Assembly (NCBI GenBank): GCA_002685255.1
Contig: NYWU01000020.1
Location: 1 to 64,000 of the forward strand
Direction: 5' to 3'
DNA length: 64,000 bases
DNA from: Idiomarinaceae bacterium
GTDB taxonomy: Bacteria > Pseudomonadota > Gammaproteobacteria > Enterobacterales > Alteromonadaceae
The notes under the pieces were generated by a model, which worked only from the letters and a program-made list of their open reading frames with translations, had not been told where the DNA came from and did not search any database. Positions 49,016 through 57,303 of this stretch are shown here, in pieces. How positions within the stretch are numbered: the stretch's first letter is position 1; each line of letters opens with the position of its first letter. The position numbers were made by a program, and so were the translations under genes.

Positions 49016-49029
49016 GGAGAATAGTCATT
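49016..49029 (+). promoter_or_regulatory. Ribosome site and AUU start codon of pcnB
   Basis: GGAG (49016-49019) lies seven bases before ATT (49027-49029), which is in frame with the ATG the ORF track uses 12 codons later. That ATG has no comparable ribosome site. E. coli pcnB is one of the rare genes with an AUU start, so the feature appears conserved. Confidence 0.75.
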
Positions 49030-50427
49030 ATCAAGCAATTCAAAAAGCTAGCTGAACGAGCGATGTCGAGCTTTAAAAAGCCATCTAATAGCCGTTTACC
49101 ACAGCTAACTAAGCTGACTCGCGATCAGCATCCAATATCTCGTAAAAACATAAGCGATAACGCCCTTAAAGTTTTATATCGGCTTCACAACTCAGGCTTT
49201 GAGGCCTATTTAGTGGGCGGATGTGTACGTGATCTGCTGCTCGGTATTCAACCGAAAGATTTCGATGTCACGACCAACGCAACACCTGAGCAGGTCAAAA
49301 AGCTGTTTCGCAATTGTCGCCTCATCGGCAGACGATTTCGCTTGGCACATATCGTATTTGGTCGGGATATCATTGAAGTCGCTACTTTCCGCGGTCATCA
49401 CAAAGAAGACAATGATGAAGCAACCTCTCATGCACGTAAGCAACCTATCGCTAAGACCGATGAGAAAGGCTTTTTGGTACGTGACAATGTTTACGGGTCA
49501 ATCGAAGAAGATGCCGAACGACGCGATTTCACGGTTAATGCCATGTACTACAATATTGCTGACTTCTGCATCTACGACTTTGCCGGAGGCAAAAAAGACT
49601 TAGATGCCGGTATTTTGCGACTAATCGGCGACCCTGAGCAACGCTACCGCGAAGACCCTGTGCGCATGCTGAGAGCTATTCGATTTGCCACTAAGCTTAA
49701 TATGCAAATGGATAAGCAGGTGCAAGAGCCGATTAACGAGATGGCATCGCTTCTCAGGAACATCCCACCTGCGAGGTTGTTTGACGAATTCCTTAAGATG
49801 TTCATGTCAGGGAAAGCCAGTGCGAACTTTGAAATGATGGTGCAACACAACTTGTTCCAACAGATGTTCCCTGTGCTAAAAACCTACTTAAAAGATGAAC
49901 AGTCGCCTGCCGTAGCACTGATTCAGCGTGCACTTTCTGACACTGATAAACGTGTTAATAACGAGCAACGCGTGACACCGGCGTATTTATTGGCTGTGAT
50001 GCTATGGTATCCGATGGAAGCGCGACGCTCACAGTTAGAGGTTGAATCTGGGCTGCCGCCGATGGACGCGCTTAATATTGCATCTGCCGATGTGATCGAT
50101 CGGCAATGCCAAACCGTCGCTTTACCTAAGCGCTTTTCACTCCCTGTGCGCGATATTTGGCAACTGCAGTTGCGCTTGCAAAGTACGCGCGGTGGTAAAG
50201 CGATGAAAGTACTGGAACACAAAAAGTTCCGCGCGGCCTACGACTTCCTTATGTTACGAGCTGAAATTGAGGGCTCTGATGCACTAATTGAACTCAGTCA
50301 ATTCTGGACTAAGGCACAGAAAGCACCCAACAAAGTCATTGGCAACAAGCCTGGTCGCTCAGGACCTAAACGCCGCCGGCGTCCTCGTGCGCGCAAGAAG
50401 CCCAAAGGCTCTGAGAGCAATGAGTGA
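49027..50427 (+). CDS. pcnB: Poly(A) polymerase I
   Basis: A 466-residue nucleotidyltransferase that adds poly(A) tails to RNA 3' ends and so promotes decay and limits plasmid copy number in E. coli. The head domain shows LVGGCVRDLLLG and KDFDVTTNATPEQV (catalytic Asp pair), then GRRFRLAHIVFG and DFTVNAMYYN. The tail is Arg/Lys rich. I start at ATT 49027, giving MIKQFKKLAERAMSSFKK, whose basic amphipathic start recalls E. coli. The track's ATG is 49063. TATAAT occurs at 48964 but no matching -35 is seen. It overlaps folK by eight bases. Confidence 0.93.
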   Translation: MIKQFKKLAERAMSSFKKPSNSRLPQLTKLTRDQHPISRKNISDNALKVLYRLHNSGFEAYLVGGCVRDLLLGIQPKDFDVTTNATPEQVKKLFRNCRLIGRRFRLAHIVFGRDIIEVATFRGHHKEDNDEATSHARKQPIAKTDEKGFLVRDNVYGSIEEDAERRDFTVNAMYYNIADFCIYDFAGGKKDLDAGILRLIGDPEQRYREDPVRMLRAIRFATKLNMQMDKQVQEPINEMASLLRNIPPARLFDEFLKMFMSGKASANFEMMVQHNLFQQMFPVLKTYLKDEQSPAVALIQRALSDTDKRVNNEQRVTPAYLLAVMLWYPMEARRSQLEVESGLPPMDALNIASADVIDRQCQTVALPKRFSLPVRDIWQLQLRLQSTRGGKAMKVLEHKKFRAAYDFLMLRAEIEGSDALIELSQFWTKAQKAPNKVIGNKPGRSGPKRRRRPRARKKPKGSESNE

Positions 50428-50938
50428 TGTATACATTGCGCTGGGCGCCAATTTGGGCGAGCCAGCGCAACAGCTCAAACAGGCGTTGTTGCATATTAAC
50501 CAATCAACGCACCTCAATGTGGTCAATGTATCCTCGCTTTATCAATCCAAACCCATGGGGCCGCAAGACCAGCCCGACTACGTTAATGCGGTTTGCCAAG
50601 TCGAATGCCATGATTTAACGGCCGAGCAACTATTGGCGTTGCTCCATCGAATCGAAGATGAATTTGGGCGACAAAGAATTCGTCACTGGGGCGAACGAAC
50701 GCTCGACCTCGACTTACTGCTATTCGATGACATTCGCTGCGATACTGAAGCGCTCAAATTACCGCACCCGGGGTTATATGACCGCGGCTTCGTGCTACAG
50801 CCGTTAGCTGAATTTGCTCCGCACCTCGAGCTGCCGAATAATCATTCTGTATTGCAGCAACTTGCGATGCTTACTGATGAACCGCTTACCGTGTTATGCT
50901 CACGCTCTGAACTCATGACTTTGCTCAGTAAAGGATAG
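50420..50938 (+). CDS. folK: 2-amino-4-hydroxy-6-hydroxymethyldihydropteridine pyrophosphokinase
   Basis: A 172-residue folate enzyme (HPPK). YIALGANLGEPAQQL is the N-terminal signature; MGPQDQPDYVNAV and WGERTLDLDLLLFDD are pterin and metal/ATP sites. I start at ATG 50420 inside the pcnB end; the track's version 44 codons longer reads another frame of pcnB. Gene order pcnB-folK-panB-panC is that of E. coli. Confidence 0.97.
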   Translation: MSDVYIALGANLGEPAQQLKQALLHINQSTHLNVVNVSSLYQSKPMGPQDQPDYVNAVCQVECHDLTAEQLLALLHRIEDEFGRQRIRHWGERTLDLDLLLFDDIRCDTEALKLPHPGLYDRGFVLQPLAEFAPHLELPNNHSVLQQLAMLTDEPLTVLCSRSELMTLLSKG

Positions 50939-50942
50939 TCCT

Positions 50943-51740
50943 ATGGCTGCGATGACCATTGCCAAGCTGCAAAAAAAGAAACAACAAGGCGAGAAAATCG
51001 CCTCTCTTACGGCATACGATGCAAGCTTTGCCAAATTGATGGCTGAGCAAGGCGTTGATTGTATTCTCGTCGGCGACTCACTCGGCAATGTTGTGCAAGG
51101 CCGTTCATCCACGGTACCCGTCACGATGACGGATATGACTTATCACACCGAATGTGTTCGTCGTGGCGCACCTGATGCGTTTATCATGAGTGATTTGCCG
51201 TTTATGAGCTATGGCACGCTAACCGATACTTTAAAAAATGCAGCTCAGCTTATGCAGGCAGGCGCCAACATGGTGAAGCTTGAGGGTGGTGACTGGCTCG
51301 TTGATTCGGTTAAAGCACTCACCCAGCGCGGTATCCCTGTCTGCGCACATCTTGGTTTACTTCCCCAATCCGTCAATGTGCTAGGTGGTTACCGGGTACA
51401 AGGTAAACAAGAGGCGCAAGCAGTGCAGCTGATTGAACAAGCAAAACAGCTCGAAGCTGCCGGCGCACAATTACTCGTACTGGAGTGTATTCCCAATTCT
51501 TTAGGCAAGCGCGTCACCGAAGCGCTCTCCATTCCCACTATTGGCATTGGCGCGGGCCCCGATACAGACGGTCAGATCTTAGTCATGCATGACATGCTCG
51601 GTATGAACAGTGAGTACTTACCAAAGTTCGCTAAGAATTTTTTAGCTGAGGGTGATGGAATAGCCGCTGCTTTTCGAGAGTTCAGCCAACAAGTCAAGTC
51701 GGGTCAGTTCCCTGAATTAAAACATAGCTACGAGGGTTAG
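50943..51740 (+). CDS. panB: Ketopantoate hydroxymethyltransferase
   Basis: A 265-residue enzyme that adds a hydroxymethyl group from methylene-THF to 2-oxoisovalerate, first step of pantoate synthesis. Family marks: LTAYDASFAKLMAEQGVD, LVGDSLGNVVQG (Mg-binding Asp), MVKLEGG, PVCAHLGLLPQSVN and IGIGAGPDTDGQ. Length is equal to E. coli (264). It starts four bases after folK and is two bases from panC. Confidence 0.98.
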   Translation: MAAMTIAKLQKKKQQGEKIASLTAYDASFAKLMAEQGVDCILVGDSLGNVVQGRSSTVPVTMTDMTYHTECVRRGAPDAFIMSDLPFMSYGTLTDTLKNAAQLMQAGANMVKLEGGDWLVDSVKALTQRGIPVCAHLGLLPQSVNVLGGYRVQGKQEAQAVQLIEQAKQLEAAGAQLLVLECIPNSLGKRVTEALSIPTIGIGAGPDTDGQILVMHDMLGMNSEYLPKFAKNFLAEGDGIAAAFREFSQQVKSGQFPELKHSYEG

Positions 51741-51742
51741 TT

Positions 51743-52585
51743 ATGTTAGTGCTTAAAAACTTGAAAAGTATGCGCCAGTGGCGTTCAGAACAAACCCATT
51801 CTGTCGCTTTAGTGCCGACTATGGGCAATTTGCATGAGGGTCACTTAAGCCTAGTCAAAAAGGCACAAACGCTGGCTGATAAGGTCGTAGTCAGTATTTT
51901 TGTGAATCCCATGCAATTTGGAGCAGGCGAAGATCTTGATAGCTATCCACGGACGTTGGAGCAAGACTGTCGTCTGTTAAGTGATGCCGGTGCGCACGCG
52001 GTATTCACTCCAACTGTCAGTGAGGTTTATCCCCGCGGACTCGAGCAACAAACACGCGTCGAGGTTCCCGGCATCAGCGATATATTATGCGGTGCCAGCC
52101 GGCCCGGACACTTTACCGGCGTAGCAACGATCGTATGTAAGCTATTTAACATGGCACAACCCGACGTTGCGGTATTTGGTGAGAAAGATTTTCAGCAACT
52201 GCAAGTGATTCGTTTAATGGCGAACGACCTTTCTTTACCCGTTCAGGTTGTCGGTGCACCCATACAACGTGAAGGTTCGGGGTTGGCGATGAGCTCACGT
52301 AATGGTTACTTATCGAGTTCTCAACGTGAGCAGGCGAGCCTTATTTATCAACAACTGTGTTGGGTTAAGCAACACTTAAATAATGCCTCTCAGGCAACGT
52401 CGTTATGCCGACAAGCAAGCCAACAACTTTCCCAACATGGTTTTGCTGTCGACTATTTTGAAGTGCGTAATGCTCACGATCTGACGGTGGCCTCTGACGA
52501 CGCCGCGGAGTGGGTGGTGTTGGCGGCTGCCAAACTCGGCAGCACGCGCTTAATTGATAACTTACGCGTCGCGAATCAAACCTAA
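51743..52585 (+). CDS. panC: Pantoate-beta-alanine ligase
   Basis: A 280-residue ATP-dependent ligase joining pantoate and beta-alanine. VPTMGNLHEGHLSLV contains the HxGH ATP motif; FVNPMQFGAGEDLDSYPR, VFGEKDFQQLQVIR and MSSRNGYLS are substrate sites. The beta-alanine would come from PanP on the opposite strand, whose stop codon lies inside the last 24 bases of panC. Confidence 0.98.
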   Translation: MLVLKNLKSMRQWRSEQTHSVALVPTMGNLHEGHLSLVKKAQTLADKVVVSIFVNPMQFGAGEDLDSYPRTLEQDCRLLSDAGAHAVFTPTVSEVYPRGLEQQTRVEVPGISDILCGASRPGHFTGVATIVCKLFNMAQPDVAVFGEKDFQQLQVIRLMANDLSLPVQVVGAPIQREGSGLAMSSRNGYLSSSQREQASLIYQQLCWVKQHLNNASQATSLCRQASQQLSQHGFAVDYFEVRNAHDLTVASDDAAEWVVLAAAKLGSTRLIDNLRVANQT

Positions 52586-54223
52586 CTCGCGCATCTCAGT
52601 GTGCAGCGCACCTCGTAGACTCGTCGCTTTCTCGGCAATTTCGCGCTGCTCCGCAATAATTTCACCTAGCATCTCATGGGTGGTTAGCGGGTTCGCCAAT
52701 ACGACCCTGAATACAACCGTCGGCACACGGTGATAATGCTCAGGCGTCAGCTTTGTGCGGGATACAAACGAGCGTCCACTTTCACGTTGACGCTTCTGAA
52801 TATACCGAGTGAGTGCGTTCAAGTGCGGAGTTAGGCGCTCCACCTGCTCCGCATTTGCCTCTGTTAGCGCTTGCTTCACGCGTTTAGGTACAAAGCGATA
52901 AGTCAATAAACACAACTCAGGCTCTGTGATCACCTCGAAGTCATCTTGCTCAGCAATCAAACGAGAGAAATAGCGTGCCTTTTCGAGGCTATTATTTATT
53001 AGCAGTTCATAACCACGGCGTCCGATCACATGCATCGCTGAGAACACCATCATCGCCATACCCGGCCGTGAACCCTCCATGGTGTGAGAGCCCAAATCTT
53101 TCGAACCCTGACGGATAATGTATTCGGCATGATGCTCAATCGCCTTAACCATTGCAGGGTCCTTAAACAGCACCAAGCCCGCGCCCATGGGTACATACAT
53201 TTGCTTATGCGCATCAATGGTGACACTATCAGCGCGCTCTATGCCACTTAATAAATGTCGATAATCGTTGGACAATAACGTCGCACCACCCCAGGCCGCA
53301 TCGACATGAAAGTGAATACCTAATTGCTCAGCAATATCAGCCATGTCAGCCAATGGGTCTATATGCCCAGTCTCTGTGGTTCCCGCGACGCCTACTATCG
53401 ACAGCACTTCGCCGCCTTGTTCACGTACGTCCTGACAGGCCTGTCGCAACGCATCAATCTTAATTCGGTTATTAGCATCGGTCGCAACGGCCACTAAATT
53501 CTTACGACCAATACCTAACACATCAGCGGCCTTGCTCAACGAGTAATGCCCTCGTTCCGAAACTAATACCACCAAACGTTTGTAATTATAATGCGCCAGT
53601 CCCGCAGCTAAGCCTTCTGCGGCTATCCCTGCAAAATCACCATCCGGCTTTAACAGTTGGTTGCGCGCAACCCAAAGCGCGGTCATGTTCGCCACAGTTC
53701 CGCCCGAACAAAATGCGCCGAGTGAGTGTTGTGCACTGTGCATCCAACGGTTGTAAAACGATGACTCGCGTTGATAAACCAAGTGGTGCAGCATACCAAT
53801 GACATTACGCTCAAGCGGTGTAAACGCTTTGGAGGTTTCAATTTTGACAAGGTTTTGATTGAGACCAACCATCAATTTCGCGAGCGGCATCAAAAAGTAG
53901 GGTAGTGCCGACGTCATATGGCCGATAAACTTCGGTGAAGCTGTATGTACTGAGTGTGCTACTAACTTCTCCAATAAAAACTCGGTATGGTCGGAAACAA
54001 ACTGAGGATCTTCTGGAATCGACGCTTTCTCAAAGTCGCGTTCGATATCTTGTAATGGCTTTTCTTTTGCCACGATATGATCGCCAAGGAAACCTAAGAG
54101 GTTTTCAGACAAATCTTTCTCAATTCGGCTCAGCGTTGAGTCGGGCGCCTCGGGTAGCGTAAAAATCCGATACAACGACTCTTGGTTTACTTCTGCGTAT
54201 GACTTATCGTCCGCGTCATTCAT
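52562..54223 (-). CDS. panP: PLP-dependent aspartate 1-decarboxylase PanP
   Basis: A 553-residue group II PLP decarboxylase. The PLP Lys is in DAHKQMYVPMGAG, the Asp pairing with the pyridine is in HVDAAWGGATLL, and CSGGTVANMTALW binds phosphate. It matches the PanP/TIGR03799 group that supplies beta-alanine in Vibrio and other bacteria lacking the pyruvoyl PanD. Its place convergent with panB-panC supports this role; a glutamate decarboxylase is the alternative. I start at ATG 54223; the track's earlier TTG is unsupported. Last gene of a six-gene minus-strand run. Confidence 0.9.
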   Translation of the reverse strand: MNDADDKSYAEVNQESLYRIFTLPEAPDSTLSRIEKDLSENLLGFLGDHIVAKEKPLQDIERDFEKASIPEDPQFVSDHTEFLLEKLVAHSVHTASPKFIGHMTSALPYFLMPLAKLMVGLNQNLVKIETSKAFTPLERNVIGMLHHLVYQRESSFYNRWMHSAQHSLGAFCSGGTVANMTALWVARNQLLKPDGDFAGIAAEGLAAGLAHYNYKRLVVLVSERGHYSLSKAADVLGIGRKNLVAVATDANNRIKIDALRQACQDVREQGGEVLSIVGVAGTTETGHIDPLADMADIAEQLGIHFHVDAAWGGATLLSNDYRHLLSGIERADSVTIDAHKQMYVPMGAGLVLFKDPAMVKAIEHHAEYIIRQGSKDLGSHTMEGSRPGMAMMVFSAMHVIGRRGYELLINNSLEKARYFSRLIAEQDDFEVITEPELCLLTYRFVPKRVKQALTEANAEQVERLTPHLNALTRYIQKRQRESGRSFVSRTKLTPEHYHRVPTVVFRVVLANPLTTHEMLGEIIAEQREIAEKATSLRGALHTEMRELGLIRDA

Positions 54224-54227
54224 ATGC

Positions 54228-54932
54228 TTACCTGTCCACATTCTCAACTGCAGTAACCGCAGTCGTTAAATCAGCGGTTAACCGCCATAGTGCCTGTCCA
54301 CTGGCTAAATATTTACGCTCAAAAGGTGTCATTGCCTGCTCAGGATTAATGGCGAGACAATTAACCGACGCATCCACCTGATTGAGCGTCAGCGCTTGTG
54401 CTACTTCGAGCAAGTAGGTACTCCAATTAGAACGCACCTGTAACTGACCGCCTATTTTCACAACCGCTGGCCAAACAGGTGAGCCATGCCAACGACGAGA
54501 TAAATGCGCCTGCTTGGGCCATGGATTCGGGTATAGAATCGTATGCAACTCAATGGGCCACTCAGCTGCCGCAACCAAACGCCAGAAATCGAGTAAATCT
54601 GCTCTCACCAGATAGTAACGCTGTCCTCGCGATGAGCCCTCGTAAAAGTCATGTTTATCTAATCGGTGACTCGATTTATCGACACCCACGACCAATGCGT
54701 CAGGATATTGTTCTGCCAACTTAGCGGTACTCTCACCGACACCGCAGCACGAGTCTAAAATAATCGGTCCCTGCCATGCTTGCACGCGCTCATGTACCGC
54801 ATCGAATGCGGCTTGGTTGTGAGCCTGTATGGGCTTTAAAAACTCCGATCCCCAGTGCCGACGAGCGACACTCAGGGTATCTTCATGAGGACCTGTTTGG
54901 TTCGAGTGTACTGGGCGTGCTTCTTGGTTCAC
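54228..54932 (-). CDS. TrmB-like SAM-dependent methyltransferase
   Basis: A 234-residue methyltransferase with SAM motif IILDSCCGVGESTAKLA and, at the catalytic region, ILYPNPWPKQAHLSRRWHG. This resembles the FPDPWPKKRH segment of tRNA m7G46 methyltransferase TrmB, with Asp changed to Asn and a divergent C-terminus. It may be a second, lineage-specific m7G enzyme or one with a new target; a canonical trmB may exist elsewhere. The start is GTG, overlapping the yadH stop as GTGA; the stop is four bases from panP. Confidence 0.72.
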   Translation of the reverse strand: MNQEARPVHSNQTGPHEDTLSVARRHWGSEFLKPIQAHNQAAFDAVHERVQAWQGPIILDSCCGVGESTAKLAEQYPDALVVGVDKSSHRLDKHDFYEGSSRGQRYYLVRADLLDFWRLVAAAEWPIELHTILYPNPWPKQAHLSRRWHGSPVWPAVVKIGGQLQVRSNWSTYLLEVAQALTLNQVDASVNCLAINPEQAMTPFERKYLASGQALWRLTADLTTAVTAVENVDR

Positions 54933-55705
54933 GAACGAATTCCCTTACCTTTTTCTAGCAAGTAATAGGCACCTGAGAAAAACACCACGTTAAAAGCAAT
55001 TAAAACCCACATGGCAGTCGCAATACCCACATCTGACTGACCTAAAAAGCCATAGCGGAATCCATTTACCATATATAAGATTGGGTTTGCCATCGACACG
55101 TTCTGCCAGAACTCAGGTAGCAATGATACCGAGTAAAACACACCACCGAGATAAGTTAGCGGTGTTAAAACGAAAGTCGGTACGATAGATATGTCGTCAA
55201 ATGTCTTACCGAATACACCATTGAGTAAACCACCTAGAGCAAATAGCGTTGAGGTTAATACCACGGTCAGAATGACATACCCGATGTGGGCGATGCTAAT
55301 ATCGACAAACATAAAGGAAACGAATGTCACAATGACCGCCACGATCATTGCACGTGCCATGCCACCACCAACATAACCGAGAATAATGGCCCACGTCGGT
55401 ACCGGCGAAACCAGCATTTCTTCAATGTTGCGTTGAAACTTTGCACTAAAAAATGACGACGCTACGTTTGAATAGGAGTTAGTAATCACCGACATCATGA
55501 TGAGACCTGGTACGATAAACTCCATATAAGTCACACCACTCATGGTGCCAATACGCTCACCCACGATACTACCGAAGATAACAAAATAGAGGGTCATGGT
55601 AATTGCAGGCGGCACTAAGGTTTGCACCCAAATACGCAGAAAACGCGTGCACTCTTTTATCCAAATTGTTTTTAGCGCTATGATATTGGCCGATGCGTTA
55701 CTCAT
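54929..55705 (-). CDS. yadH: ABC-2 type permease YadH-like
   Basis: A 258-residue inner-membrane permease with six predicted helices and the ABC-2 signature around VAGGVFYSVSLLPEFW (seen as LTYLGGVFYSVSLLP). It pairs with the ATPase encoded just upstream (four-base overlap). E. coli YadGH, also next to the pan genes, is of unknown substrate; drug or polysaccharide export has been guessed for the family. No evidence here picks one. Confidence 0.9.
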   Translation of the reverse strand: MSNASANIIALKTIWIKECTRFLRIWVQTLVPPAITMTLYFVIFGSIVGERIGTMSGVTYMEFIVPGLIMMSVITNSYSNVASSFFSAKFQRNIEEMLVSPVPTWAIILGYVGGGMARAMIVAVIVTFVSFMFVDISIAHIGYVILTVVLTSTLFALGGLLNGVFGKTFDDISIVPTFVLTPLTYLGGVFYSVSLLPEFWQNVSMANPILYMVNGFRYGFLGQSDVGIATAMWVLIAFNVVFFSGAYYLLEKGKGIRS

Positions 55706-56637
55706 TGACTACTCTCCTCTTGTTTTCGGCCGTTCTCAACCATATGAACAAATAACTCTTCGAGACGGTTGGCCTTGTTTCTCATCGATAAGACCTTCGC
55801 GCCTTGCCCGCTCAGCTGCTCAAATACGTTATTCAAGCCAGCGTCTTTCTCGACATCAACTTCGAGGGTGTTATCGTCGCTCCAGCGACTGTCGAAACCA
55901 TCGATTGAGATGTCTTTGTGACCCTCTGCCAAATCTAGAATAAAGGTTTCACGACTTAATTGAGTGAGCAGCTTCTTGATAGAGGTATTCTCCACAATAC
56001 GACCCGCATCGATGATGCCAATATTACGACATAACATCTCAGCTTCCTCTAAATAGTGAGTCGTTAAAATGATGGTAATGCCTTCTTTATTGATTTGCGT
56101 GAGGTAGTCCCACATCGAGCGCCGTAGCTCAATATCGACGCCTGCTGTCGGCTCGTCTAAGATGAGCAGCTTAGGCTCATGCAGTAAAGCGCGCGCGATC
56201 ATCAAACGACGCTTCATACCACCTGAGAGGGCACGTGCAGGCTGATCTCGCTTATCCCAGAGACCCAATTGTTTGAGGTACTTCTCCGAGCGTTGGTGCG
56301 CCAGCTTACGTGGCACGCCATAATAACCCGCTTGGTTAACAACGATCTGACGCACTGTTTCAAACTGATTAAAGTTAAATTCTTGCGGTACGAGACCAAT
56401 TTGTCTTTTCAGGTCAGCGAGCTGTGTATCGAGGTCATAACCAAATACCGTTACCTTACCTTCGGTCTTATTGACAAGGCTTGAGATCACGCCAATCGTT
56501 GTTGATTTACCAGCGCCATTAGGCCCTAGTAACGCATAAAAGTCGCCTTCCTGAACCGTTAGGTCGATACCCTTAAGCGCTTCAAAACCTCCCTTGTAAA
56601 CCTTTCTCAACCCTTTAATTTCTAATGCATTAGTCAT
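55702..56637 (-). CDS. yadG: ABC transporter ATPase YadG-like
   Basis: A 311-residue ATPase. Walker A is GPNGAGKSTTIG, the Q-loop is VPQEFNFNQFET, the signature is ALSGGMKRRLMIARAL, and Walker B is LLILDEPTAGVD. A C-terminal extension of about 80 residues (from about 230) is typical of ABC-2 exporter ATPases. It drives the YadH-like permease. It begins nine bases after ubiX. Confidence 0.93.
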   Translation of the reverse strand: MTNALEIKGLRKVYKGGFEALKGIDLTVQEGDFYALLGPNGAGKSTTIGVISSLVNKTEGKVTVFGYDLDTQLADLKRQIGLVPQEFNFNQFETVRQIVVNQAGYYGVPRKLAHQRSEKYLKQLGLWDKRDQPARALSGGMKRRLMIARALLHEPKLLILDEPTAGVDIELRRSMWDYLTQINKEGITIILTTHYLEEAEMLCRNIGIIDAGRIVENTSIKKLLTQLSRETFILDLAEGHKDISIDGFDSRWSDDNTLEVDVEKDAGLNNVFEQLSGQGAKVLSMRNKANRLEELFVHMVENGRKQEESSQ

Positions 56638-56646
56638 TACTAAAAT

Positions 56647-57282
56647 TTACTCCTTTCCATAACCCCAGCGCTGCATCAACGATTGCTCAAGACCTAAGTG
56701 GTCCAGCATCCGCGCGACCATGAAGTCGATTAAGTCGTCGATACTCTGAGGTTGGTGGTAAAAACCCGGTGCAGCGGGCATTACAGTGACTCCCAGCTCA
56801 CTTAACTGCAGCATATGACGCAAGTGGATTGCCGAAAGTGGCGTTTCGCGAAGCACGACAATAAGTTGGCCTTGCTCCTTTAGAACCACATCGGCCGCTC
56901 TCTCTATCAAGGTATTACTGCTACCTAGCGCAACCGATGAAAGCGTGCTTGTTGAGCAAGGGCAAATGATCATACGCTTCGGTGCGGCAGAGCCCGAGGC
57001 GACCGGCGAGAACCACTCTTCTTTACCAAACACTTGTAATTGCTTTGGCGCAACTTCAACACCGCGTTTTGCAAGCAATTCGACCCATTGTTGCTGCATT
57101 TTTTCGGGCGCGGCGGATAAATTGACCTGATGCTCAGTGGCCATCACCACACGAGCCGCGCTTGATACAAGTAGATAGATTTGTTGTTTTTGTCGTATAA
57201 GACATTCTATCAAACGAATAGCATAAGGGGCACCCGATGCACCCGTTATTGCCACGGTAATGCGATTATCATCAGCTTTCAT
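56647..57282 (-). CDS. ubiX: Flavin prenyltransferase UbiX
   Basis: A 211-residue enzyme that prenylates FMN to make the cofactor of UbiD in ubiquinone synthesis. [17 protein letters not shown] is the flavin-binding start; [14 protein letters not shown] and [18 protein letters not shown] are the conserved active-site stretches, ending with [12 protein letters not shown]. Length is usual. It follows mpl by 21 bases, a common pair in gammaproteobacteria. Confidence 0.97.
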   Translation of the reverse strand: MKADDNRITVAITGASGAPYAIRLIECLIRQKQQIYLLVSSAARVVMATEHQVNLSAAPEKMQQQWVELLAKRGVEVAPKQLQVFGKEEWFSPVASGSAAPKRMIICPCSTSTLSSVALGSSNTLIERAADVVLKEQGQLIVVLRETPLSAIHLRHMLQLSELGVTVMPAAPGFYHQPQSIDDLIDFMVARMLDHLGLEQSLMQRWGYGKE

Positions 57283-57303
57283 TATAAATCATCTAACCTG
57301 TGA

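Noticed and set aside
54929-56637. YadGH as a specific drug or capsule exporter
   Set aside because: The proteins show only general ABC-2 features and the neighbours (ubiX, panP, methyltransferase) give no substrate; left as unknown.
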